In this document: in pieces, positions 1-5,650 of the stretch | Position numbering within the stretch: position 1 is the first letter of the stretch | Layout: every line of letters begins with the position of its first letter | NCBI GenBank assembly: GCA_015478765.1 | Contig: JADMKR010000064.1 | Coordinates: forward strand, 1 to 5,815 | Origin: Flavobacterium sp. | GTDB taxonomy: Bacteria; Bacteroidota; Bacteroidia; Flavobacteriales; Flavobacteriaceae | DNA: 5,815 bases | Direction of reading: 5' to 3' | The notes under the pieces: generated by a model | The model's input: the letters and a program-made list of their open reading frames with translations, nothing else | Database searches by the model: none | What the model was told of the DNA's origin: nothing | Program-made: the position numbers and the translations under genes

Positions 1-1
1 A

Positions 2-526
2 CACTACGTAGATATCTGCAATTTAGTGGATGGCGATGTGAGTGCCGAGGTAAATGCGCTTGATTATGACGGAATGATTCGCGAAGGCGAGGAGCTGTCA
101 GAATTACACGAACAGATTGTTGTGAAGTTGCCGATGACCAAGGAAGGTGTAATGGCTGCAAAGTATTTTTCGGATCGCGGAATCAAAACCAATGTGACGC
201 TGGTATTTTCAGCGGGTCAGGCGATTCTTGCTGCAAAAGCCGGTGCGACTTATGTTTCGCCATTTATTGGACGGCTCGACGATGTATCAACCGACGGACT
301 GGCACTGATTGAAGAAATTCGCCAGATATATGACAACTACGGATACGAAACCGAAATTCTTGCGGCTTCTGTGCGCCACACCATGCACATTGTTAACTGT
401 GCGAAGATCGGTGCCGATGTGATGACCGGACCGTTATCGGCTATTTTGGGATTGCTGAAGCATCCTTTAACCGACATCGGACTGGCGCAGTTTGTAGCCG
501 ACTTTGAAAAAGGAAATAAATTATAA
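2..526 (+). CDS. tal: Transaldolase, TalC/MipB (FSA-like) family, 5' end outside the window
   Basis: Transfers a dihydroxyacetone unit between sugar phosphates in the non-oxidative pentose phosphate pathway, in the cytosol. The reading frame is open to the left edge (HYVDICNLVDGDVSAEV...), so the GTG at 26 is internal. About 43 N-terminal residues are missing and 174 are visible, against a family length near 215-220. The Schiff-base lysine is in VVKLPMT (codon 125-127), aligned with Lys85 of E. coli FSA. Two positions that separate the activities read as transaldolase: Glu in VSAEV (47-49), where FSA has Gln59, and Phe in SPFIGRLDD (263-265), where FSA has Tyr131. The spacing between these residues (26 and 46) equals that in FSA, from my memory of the E. 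coli sequence. The family is often auto-annotated as fructose-6-phosphate aldolase (fsa). The gene ends at TAA just before a terminator hairpin. Family certain; transaldolase over aldolase activity likely. Confidence 0.93.
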   Translation, partial: HYVDICNLVDGDVSAEVNALDYDGMIREGEELSELHEQIVVKLPMTKEGVMAAKYFSDRGIKTNVTLVFSAGQAILAAKAGATYVSPFIGRLDDVSTDGLALIEEIRQIYDNYGYETEILAASVRHTMHIVNCAKIGADVMTGPLSAILGLLKHPLTDIGLAQFVADFEKGNKL

Positions 527-554
527 AAGAAATGCCTCAACCGAGGCATTTTTT
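527..554. terminator. Bidirectional rho-independent terminator between tal and the convergent lipoprotein gene
   Basis: A perfect 8-bp stem (AATGCCTC at 531-538, GAGGCATT at 543-550) closes an AACC loop. The A-rich 527-530 can also pair with T551-554 (one G-T), and a run of six T follows on the + strand (549-554). On the minus strand the stem is followed by TCTTTT, so it can stop transcripts from both sides. The lipoprotein stop codon (553-555) overlaps the outer part, and the tal stop ends at 526. Confidence 0.88.
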
Positions 555-1986
555 ATTGGATATCGCCGTTGCCACGGAGCACCTGCTCAAAATGTGCATC
601 AAAAAGATTGGTGAATGCTTCTTTAATCGTTCCGTTTTTAGTTACTACGATGGTGCGGTGAATCTTTATCAACGCCCATTTTTTGGAGATATCGGAGTAA
701 TTTGCTGCCTGGACCTGAATTACGTCGGGGACATTATAATTTTGAAGTGTTTTCCGCCATTTCTCAGAATCACTGTCAAGATTGACAGCTACGATGCGCA
801 AATTCGGGAAAGCCGATTTGATTGCCAATGCTCTTTTGCTGGCTAGTAAGAAATGCGAATGCATGTTTTCGGTCCAGAAAAAAAATACGGTTTCCTGTCC
901 GTTAATTACCTCGTCGGAATCGATTGCTTTTCCATCAATGGTTATCAAACCGGCAGATGGCAACGGTTGTCCCGGACGCAATGCGTTGACGGCGCGACCT
1001 ATTTCCGTAATTTCATTCTTACTGGTTTGATCAGTCGAGAATTTCATGTAGGAATCGAGAAATGTTTGATTATTCACGATGTGTTGATCCTCTAGCAGAT
1101 AGCCGAATGCAATTGAATTCAGTATGGTGTTTTTTATTTTTGGGCTTTTCAGCAACGTATCGGCGATGTGAAGTTTTCGGATACTTGTTTGCAGCGCCAA
1201 ATCCACCTGGTTCAGCTCACCCGATGCCGGAACAGCCGCAAGGTTAGTCAGTAAATGTGACAAATAGGTTAAGAAAGGTGAGTATCCCGCCAAGGCGGCG
1301 TCATTAAAATCGATCTCGTTCCTATAGTTGTAGAAATCGGCCGGTAGATTGACTTTCTTGCCCGTCCGGATGTGGTGGATTCTCGGGTAAATCTCTTTGG
1401 TTGTATAGTAATTGAAATCGACCATTGCTTTGGCATAAAGGTCGAAACCTTCGCCCCATTCGATTTTATCCTTGTGCCGGTTGTAAAACTGTTTAGTGGT
1501 TCGGTAAGCCGAATCGATATGCGTAATATAAGTTTGCGGATCTTGATCGAACATCGGATAAAGGTCGTCGTTGGCTTTTTCGTTTAGCAGATAGAGTTCC
1601 ATCAGAAAGTTGTTCTTGCGGTCTCCGCGTCCGCAGAAAACAATCGATTCATCAAAGTCGCGCGTGTTGATGTTGACCATCAGGCTGTCGTTCTTGTCGA
1701 AGTATACATATTGGTATTCGGGATCGTGCCTGAAAGTGTATATTCCGGGTTTCAACGAATCAAACTCTTTAAAGAAAGTATTGTCGTCCTTAAGATAGAT
1801 GGTGTCTAGAACTTCATTGTCTTTACAGAAAAGTACGAAACGTTTTGTGGGATTGGAAATTTCACCTCCGAAGTAAGCCTGAAAATTGTTGCTGTCGTAT
1901 TTTTGGCCGCAAGAGTTTAGTAGAAAGGATGCCGAAACGGCGGCTAACAATAAAACCACTTTAAAATTGTGCATAGGAACAGACAT
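553..1986 (-). CDS. Predicted lipoprotein with N-terminal beta domain and degenerate TlpA-like thioredoxin domain
   Basis: A 477-residue protein. The N-terminus is a lipoprotein signal: a short basic start, a hydrophobic stretch VVLLLAAVSASFLL and lipobox LNSC with Cys26. It is therefore probably exported and lipidated; whether inner or outer membrane is not clear. Residues about 35-122 resemble the beta-rich domain (DUF4369-like) common in Bacteroidota TlpA-family lipoproteins (FGGEISNP..., LDTIYLKDDNTFF, KNDSLMVNINTRDFD, GRGDRKNNF). Residues about 123-330 look helical. Residues about 337-472 follow a thioredoxin-like pattern (GLITIDGK, VFFFWTENMHSHF, RIVAVNLDSD, IVVTKNGTI). The CxxC after FFW is missing, and so is the usual cis-Pro before the fourth strand (KIHRTIVV), so disulfide exchange is unlikely. 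The only other cysteines are in the N-terminal domain (54 and 118). Start: the frame extends to a TTG at 1995, but ATG 1986 is preferred; ATG 1974 (473 residues) gives an equally good signal peptide. Substrate and role unknown. Confidence 0.85.
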   Translation of the reverse strand: MSVPMHNFKVVLLLAAVSASFLLNSCGQKYDSNNFQAYFGGEISNPTKRFVLFCKDNEVLDTIYLKDDNTFFKEFDSLKPGIYTFRHDPEYQYVYFDKNDSLMVNINTRDFDESIVFCGRGDRKNNFLMELYLLNEKANDDLYPMFDQDPQTYITHIDSAYRTTKQFYNRHKDKIEWGEGFDLYAKAMVDFNYYTTKEIYPRIHHIRTGKKVNLPADFYNYRNEIDFNDAALAGYSPFLTYLSHLLTNLAAVPASGELNQVDLALQTSIRKLHIADTLLKSPKIKNTILNSIAFGYLLEDQHIVNNQTFLDSYMKFSTDQTSKNEITEIGRAVNALRPGQPLPSAGLITIDGKAIDSDEVINGQETVFFFWTENMHSHFLLASKRALAIKSAFPNLRIVAVNLDSDSEKWRKTLQNYNVPDVIQVQAANYSDISKKWALIKIHRTIVVTKNGTIKEAFTNLFDAHFEQVLRGNGDIQ

Positions 1987-1992
1987 AGTTGT

Positions 1993-2000
1993 CAAAAATA
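1993..2000 (-). promoter_or_regulatory. Candidate -7 element (TATTTTTG) for the lipoprotein gene
   Basis: Read on the minus strand this matches the Bacteroidota -7 consensus TAnnTTTG exactly. It ends 7 bases before ATG 1986 and 19 before ATG 1974. The first distance implies an almost leaderless message; the second gives a leader of about 12 nt and so mildly favours ATG 1974. No TTG is seen at the expected -33 position (the region reads GTTAAC), so the call rests on one element. Confidence 0.35.
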
Positions 2001-2021
2001 TTGGGTTATGGCCACATTCGA

Positions 2022-2043
2022 TGTTAACAGCGCGTTAATTAAC
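2022..2043. repeat. Two adjacent palindromes in the divergent promoter region
   Basis: TGTTAACA (2022-2029) and GTTAATTAAC (2034-2043) are each perfect palindromes built on GTTAA half-sites. The motif TTAACAGCG also occurs twice as a direct repeat (2024-2032 and 2039-2047), 15 bp apart start to start. They lie 36-57 bp upstream of the lipoprotein ATG and 75-97 bp upstream of the ABC-F ATG, where an operator for either gene could be. No regulator is known; AT-rich palindromes this short can arise by chance. Confidence 0.3.
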
Positions 2044-2095
2044 AGCGAACGGCAATTGCAGCCAAGGGACGGCGCAATAAGTCGGTTATATTTTT

Positions 2096-2103
2096 TACTT
2101 TTG
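2096..2103 (+). promoter_or_regulatory. Candidate -7 element (TACTTTTG) for the ABC-F gene
   Basis: Exact match to TAnnTTTG, followed by CA, and placed 15 bases before ATG 2119. This predicts a leader of roughly 10 nt. The leader is A/T rich (GCAGAAAATTTTTTAG) with no Shine-Dalgarno sequence, as is usual in Bacteroidota. No TTG occurs 17-23 bp upstream, so the -33 element is missing or divergent. Confidence 0.5.
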
Positions 2104-2118
2104 CAGAAAATTTTTTAG

Positions 2119-3735
2119 ATGCTATCAGTTAATAATTTATCGGTTCAGTTTGGAAAACGCATATTATTCGACGAAGTCAATACAGTGTTCACGCACGGAA
2201 ATATTTATGGAGTAATTGGCGCGAACGGAGCGGGAAAATCTACTTTTTTAAAAATTCTTGCGGGCGATATGGATCCCACCTCCGGACATGTGCATTTGGA
2301 GCCGGGCAAACGAATGTCGGTTTTGAACCAGAACCACAACATGTTTGATGAGCATACCGTGCTGGAAACCGTTATGATGGGGAACAAAGTACTATATGCC
2401 ATCAAAAAGGAGATGGATGAATTGTACCTCGATTATAATGACAAGAACGCCGACAGGATAGGGGAACTTCAGGTGCAGTTTGAAGAGATGAACGGTTGGA
2501 ACGCCGATTCGGATGCGGCCGCCATGCTGTCAAACCTTGGCATAAATGAAGAGCACCATTTTACATTGATGGGCGATCTTGATAACAAATTGAAGGTTCG
2601 CGTATTGCTGGCGCAGGCATTATTTGGCAATCCCGATGTATTGATCATGGATGAGCCAACGAATGACCTGGATTTTGAAACCATCGCATGGCTTGAAAAT
2701 TTCCTTGCCAATTATGAGAATACGGTAATCGTAGTATCGCACGACAGGCACTTTTTGGATGCCGTTTGTACCCATATTTCAGATATTGATTTCAGTAAAA
2801 TTAACCACTATTCCGGTAATTATACTTTTTGGTATGAATCAAGTCAATTAGCTGCCAAACAGCGGGCACAGCAGAACAAAAAGGCGGAGGAGAAGAAACA
2901 GGAACTCGAAGAATTCATTCGTCGTTTCAGTGCCAACGTAGCAAAATCCAAACAGGCAACTTCGCGAAAAAAGATGATCAGCAAACTGAACATTTCCGAA
3001 ATCAAACCCTCAAGCCGCCGTTATCCTGCCATCATATTCGATCAGGAGCGCGAAGCCGGCGATCAGATATTGAATGTTCAGGGACTTGCAGCATCGGTCG
3101 AAGGCGATGTTTTGTTTACCAACGTAGATCTGAATATGGCCAAAGGCGATAAGATCGTGTTGTTTTCGAAAGATTCACGTGCTACTACGGCCTTCTATGA
3201 GATACTGAACGGAAAACAAAAAGCGGATGCCGGCACATTCGATTGGGGAATCACCACCAATCAGGCATATCTTCCGCTGGACAACCATGAATATTTCGAA
3301 AATGATTTGACACTGGTCGATTGGTTGCGTCAGTGGGCAAAAACAGAGGAGGAACGCGATGAAGTTTATATCCGCGGATTTTTAGGCAAGATGATATTTT
3401 CAGGCGAAGAAGCACTGAAAACAAGCCGGGTATTGTCTGGCGGCGAGAAAGTTCGTTGTATGTTATCGCGAATGATGATGGAAAGAGCCAATATATTGAT
3501 GCTTGACGAACCCACCAACCACCTTGACCTGGAATCCATTACGGCATTCAACAACTCATTGAAAAATTTCAAAGGATCGGTGATTTTTACCACGCATGAT
3601 CATGAATTTGCACAAACCGTCGGTAATCGCGTCGTCGAACTAACACCGCAGGGTGCAATCGACCGTTACATGACATTTGATGATTATCTTGATGACGAGA
3701 AGGTACAGGAACTTAGAAAGAAAATGTACTCATAA
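2119..3735 (+). CDS. ABC-F family ATPase, YbiT-like, with one degenerate ATP site
   Basis: A 538-residue soluble protein with two ABC ATPase domains and no membrane segments, so an ABC-F protein acting on ribosomes rather than a transporter. Length and sequence resemble E. coli YbiT (about 530). Domain 1 (about 1-235): Walker A GANGAGKST at 34-42, Q-loop Gln71, Walker B VLIMDEP with Glu179, H-switch His208. Its signature motif is missing: 150-161 reads LMGDLDNKLKVR. The linker (about 235-300) is charged and helical and carries the conserved SANVAKSKQATSR (271-283), the P-site tRNA interaction region in this family. Domain 2 (about 316-515): signature LSGGEK at 439-444, Walker B LDEPTNHLD with Glu464, and His493 are intact. 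Its Walker A is replaced by FSKDSRATT (349-357), and the Q-loop Gln by Leu387. The losses fall on the same composite site, leaving one complete site. ATG follows a -7 box by 15 bases. It could be a translation factor or, less likely, an antibiotic-resistance ABC-F; nothing here favours resistance. Confidence 0.95.
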   Translation: MLSVNNLSVQFGKRILFDEVNTVFTHGNIYGVIGANGAGKSTFLKILAGDMDPTSGHVHLEPGKRMSVLNQNHNMFDEHTVLETVMMGNKVLYAIKKEMDELYLDYNDKNADRIGELQVQFEEMNGWNADSDAAAMLSNLGINEEHHFTLMGDLDNKLKVRVLLAQALFGNPDVLIMDEPTNDLDFETIAWLENFLANYENTVIVVSHDRHFLDAVCTHISDIDFSKINHYSGNYTFWYESSQLAAKQRAQQNKKAEEKKQELEEFIRRFSANVAKSKQATSRKKMISKLNISEIKPSSRRYPAIIFDQEREAGDQILNVQGLAASVEGDVLFTNVDLNMAKGDKIVLFSKDSRATTAFYEILNGKQKADAGTFDWGITTNQAYLPLDNHEYFENDLTLVDWLRQWAKTEEERDEVYIRGFLGKMIFSGEEALKTSRVLSGGEKVRCMLSRMMMERANILMLDEPTNHLDLESITAFNNSLKNFKGSVIFTTHDHEFAQTVGNRVVELTPQGAIDRYMTFDDYLDDEKVQELRKKMYS

Positions 3736-3770
3736 AGTGAAAGTCCGCCATTACGGCGGACTTTTACTTT
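3734..3770. terminator. Bidirectional terminator between the ABC-F gene and the small lipoprotein gene
   Basis: A GC-rich 10-bp core (AAAGTCCGCC at 3740-3749, GGCGGACTTT at 3755-3764) closes the 5-base loop ATTAC. Pairing continues outward through 3734-3739 with 3765-3770, giving about 16 pairs with a single G-T. T-rich sequence follows the core on both strands (TTTTACTTTTAA forward, TTTCACTTTATG reverse). The stem starts inside the ABC-F stop codon (3733-3735) and ends 8 bases before the end of the convergent gene. Confidence 0.85.
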
Positions 3771-3778
3771 TAATATTA

Positions 3779-3946
3779 TTACCTGCGCATTTTTCTTACA
3801 ATCCACCATATCAATAGGATTATGGCAACCACTATGAAAATTCCGATGACCATACCGGCCTGGAAAATGTCGCCTATCAATTCACAACTGGTGATTGTCG
3901 AAAACACTAAAAATAAGAGCAACAACTTTGGTACAAAATTTTTCAT
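3779..3946 (-). CDS. Small predicted lipoprotein with a single membrane helix
   Basis: A 55-residue protein in two parts. Residues 1-21 form a lipoprotein signal: Lys2, Lys7, hydrophobic LLLLFLVFS, and lipobox ITSC with Cys21. The 34-residue mature part begins CELIGDIFQAG, followed by a strongly hydrophobic helix (about 32-50, MVIGIFIVVAIILLIWWIV) and a basic tail RKMRR. A lipid anchor plus a membrane helix with positive C-terminus suggests an inner-membrane peptide. From memory, short proteins of this design (SCE-IGDIF-AG then one helix) recur in Bacteroidota and have no known function. Start: the frame extends to ATG 3979, but that adds an implausible 11-residue hydrophobic leader (MVIFIKLKFSL), so ATG 3946 is chosen. 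No Shine-Dalgarno. Convergent with the ABC-F gene and divergent from pyrR, so probably transcribed alone. Confidence 0.75.
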   Translation of the reverse strand: MKNFVPKLLLLFLVFSTITSCELIGDIFQAGMVIGIFIVVAIILLIWWIVRKMRR

Positions 3947-4090
3947 AAGGGAGAACTTTAGTTTTATAAATATAACCATTTAAAGATGCGATGATTTGTT
4001 AAAATTTGCATTACAGCATTTTTGCTCAAAATTATATAATTGAAATTACTCCGATTTGCCGCCGGGTAGCCTGCATTCTAAAATTTTGCC

Positions 4091-4098
4091 TATTTTTA
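4091..4098 (+). promoter_or_regulatory. Weak candidate -7 element (TATTTTTA) for pyrR-pyrB
   Basis: It differs from TAnnTTTG only in the last base and lies 17 bases before the pyrR ATG, a distance like that of the other candidate boxes here. No TTG is correctly spaced upstream. An alternative is TATAATTG at 4035-4042 (one mismatch, nearest TTG 26 bp upstream), which would give a leader of roughly 70 nt. The rest of 3947-4115 is AT-rich, with a 12-bp palindrome AATTATATAATT at 4030-4041 and no T-tailed terminator hairpin. Confidence 0.25.
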
Positions 4099-4115
4099 CA
4101 CACCAAAGTCCGGAT

Positions 4116-4661
4116 ATGAGCCAAAAAGAACTGCTCTCTGCTACCGAAATCAACATCATTTTAAATCGATTGGCTTGCCAGTTGATCGAAATCCACAATG
4201 ATTTCGCAGATACTATACTGGTGGGCATTCAGCCACGTGGCATTTACCTCGCAGAACGTCTCAAACAACTACTGGAAAAAGATTACGGCATCGCTGAAAT
4301 CGCTTTGGGCTATCTCGATATTACCTTTTACAGGGACGATTTTCGTCGAAGCAAAGTATTGGAAGCCAATCAAACCAAAATCGATTTTATTGTCGAAGAT
4401 AAAAATGTGATCTTCATCGACGACGTACTTTTCACCGGAAGAAGTATCAGGTCGGCACTGACCGCCATTCAGTCATTCGGCCGACCGGCGCGTATTGAAC
4501 TTTTGGTTTTGATTGATCGGCGTTTCAGTCGGCATCTTCCCGTGCAGCCCGATTATCGCGGCCGACAGGTGGACGCCATAAACGATGAGAAAGTAGTTGT
4601 TCAATGGGCTGAGAATGATGGCAAGGATGGCGTTTATCTAATCAATAATACATCAGAATGA
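4116..4661 (+). CDS. pyrR: PyrR: pyrimidine regulatory protein / uracil phosphoribosyltransferase
   Basis: A 181-residue type I phosphoribosyltransferase. In the family PyrR makes UMP from uracil and PRPP, and in Bacillus it also binds pyr leader RNA when UMP or UTP is high, promoting attenuation. Visible motifs: GIQPRGIYLAERL at 37-49 (substrate and pyrophosphate loop), the flexible-loop YRDD at 72-75, the PRPP-binding loop VIFIDDVLFTGRS at 98-110 with the acidic pair Asp102-Asp103, and LIDRR at 132-136 followed by LPVQPDYRGR, as in Bacillus PyrR. Length is normal for the family (about 180). Start: the frame reaches a TTG at 4056, but the first 20 codons (MPPGSLHSK...) do not fit the family, so ATG 4116 is chosen. 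The TGA stop overlaps the pyrB ATG as ATGA, indicating translational coupling. No PyrR-type leader or attenuator is seen upstream, so RNA regulation at this locus is uncertain. Confidence 0.95.
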   Translation: MSQKELLSATEINIILNRLACQLIEIHNDFADTILVGIQPRGIYLAERLKQLLEKDYGIAEIALGYLDITFYRDDFRRSKVLEANQTKIDFIVEDKNVIFIDDVLFTGRSIRSALTAIQSFGRPARIELLVLIDRRFSRHLPVQPDYRGRQVDAINDEKVVVQWAENDGKDGVYLINNTSE

Positions 4662-5584
4662 GCGAGCTTAGCGTAAACCATCTACTCGGAATAAAGTATA
4701 TCAATAAGCAGGATATCGACCTTATCTTTGAAACTGCCGATCATTTTAAGGAAGTCATCAACCGCCCGATCAAGAAAGTTCCTTCACTGCGCGACATAAC
4801 CATCGCCAATATTTTCTTCGAGAACTCTACACGCACCAAATTATCGTTCGAGCTCGCGCAAAAGCGGCTATCTGCAGATGTCATCAGTTTTTCGGCGGCG
4901 CAGTCATCGGTAAAAAAAGGGGAGACGCTTGTCGATACGGTGAATAATATTCTTTCGATGAAAGTCGATATGGTAGTGATGCGTCACGCCAATCCCGGTG
5001 CTGCACACTTCCTTTCAAACAATGTCAAAGCGAGTATCATAAATGCGGGTGATGGCGCTCACGAGCATCCCACACAGGCGCTTCTCGACAGTTATTCCAT
5101 CCGCGAAAAACTGGGTGAGGTTGCAGGAAAAAAGATCGTGATTGTAGGCGATATTTTACATTCGCGCGTGGCACTTTCGAATATTTATGCGTTGCAAATG
5201 CAAGGAGCCGAGGTTAAAGTGTGCGGTCCGAAATCATTACTGCCCACTTATATAGAATCGTTGGGAGTTAAAGTGGAGTCGAATCTCCGCAAAGCATTGG
5301 AATGGTGCGATGTGGCGAATATGCTGCGGGTCCAGAATGAAAGGATGGAAGTGAGCTACTTTCCATCAACACGCGAATATGCGCAGCAATATGGGATCGA
5401 TAAAGCACTGTTGGATTCACTGAACAAGGAAATCGTTATCATGCATCCGGGCCCCATCAACCGAGGAGTTGAAATTACAAGCGACGTGGCCGATTCAAAG
5501 CAATCGATTATTCTGAACCAGGTGGAAAACGGCGTTGCCATTCGCATGGCGGTAATTTATTTGCTGGCGTCAAAAATTCAATAA
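4658..5584 (+). CDS. pyrB: Aspartate carbamoyltransferase, catalytic chain
   Basis: Condenses carbamoyl phosphate with L-aspartate to N-carbamoyl-aspartate, the committed step of pyrimidine synthesis, in the cytosol. At 308 residues it is full length. The carbamoyl-phosphate domain (about 6-150) has ENSTRTKLSFE (Ser57-Thr58-Arg59-Thr60), SSVKKGET (83-90), which supplies the active-site lysine from the neighbouring subunit, MRHANPGA (108-115) and GDGAHEHPTQ (131-140). The aspartate domain (about 155-305) has DILHSRVALSN with Arg170, LRVQNER (223-229) and MHPGPINRGVEI (262-273). These motifs fit ATCase rather than ornithine carbamoyltransferase. PGPxNRG is the form in Bacillus-type enzymes, which work without PyrI; E. 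coli has HPLPRVDEI instead. No pyrI follows: the next gene starts 67 bases on with its own promoter. Translation probably couples to pyrR through the ATGA overlap. Confidence 0.97.
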   Translation: MSELSVNHLLGIKYINKQDIDLIFETADHFKEVINRPIKKVPSLRDITIANIFFENSTRTKLSFELAQKRLSADVISFSAAQSSVKKGETLVDTVNNILSMKVDMVVMRHANPGAAHFLSNNVKASIINAGDGAHEHPTQALLDSYSIREKLGEVAGKKIVIVGDILHSRVALSNIYALQMQGAEVKVCGPKSLLPTYIESLGVKVESNLRKALEWCDVANMLRVQNERMEVSYFPSTREYAQQYGIDKALLDSLNKEIVIMHPGPINRGVEITSDVADSKQSIILNQVENGVAIRMAVIYLLASKIQ

Positions 5585-5597
5585 TCGTTTTTGGTTA

Positions 5598-5628
5598 TTG
5601 TCGCGTCAGGTTGATTTTCGTATCTTAG
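5598..5628 (+). promoter_or_regulatory. Candidate Bacteroidota promoter for the gene at 5651
   Basis: TTG at 5598-5600 (-33), a 20-bp spacer, and TATCTTAG at 5621-5628 (-7; one mismatch to TAnnTTTG). The spacing is within the usual 17-23 bp. The predicted start is near 5634, giving a leader of about 15 nt. It is the only candidate here with both elements. No T-tailed terminator separates it from pyrB, so read-through from pyrR-pyrB is also possible. Confidence 0.5.
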
Positions 5629-5650
5629 CATCTGACCTAAAAATCTCCCA

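Noticed and set aside
26..28. GTG as start of the transaldolase gene
   Set aside because: The frame continues upstream to the window edge with family-typical residues (YVDICNLVDGD), so the true start lies outside.
532..846. Open frame of 104 codons on the + strand, plus other + strand frames within 782-1798
   Set aside because: They lie opposite the lipoprotein gene, have no recognisable domains, and the first begins inside the terminator hairpin. The minus-strand gene explains the sequence with a lipobox and domain structure.
2205..2711. Minus-strand open frames opposite the ABC-F gene
   Set aside because: They are shadows of a highly conserved coding region on the + strand and have no family features of their own.
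4013..4026. Short hairpin AGCA-TTTT-TGCT in the pyrR upstream region
   Set aside because: A 4-bp stem is too short to be meaningful in AT-rich DNA.
4107..4121. AGTCCGGATATGAGC over the pyrR start, slightly like the PyrR-binding RNA consensus
   Set aside because: Only the first few bases agree, the GAGG part is shifted, and no supporting stem is visible.
5356..5547. Minus-strand open frame opposite the end of pyrB
   Set aside because: Its sequence is the antisense of the conserved ATCase PGPxNRG region.
5579..5598. Inverted repeat around the pyrB stop (CAATAATC / GGTTATTG)
   Set aside because: The stem is weak, has a G-T pair and six-base loop, and no T run follows on the + strand, so it is not a convincing terminator.
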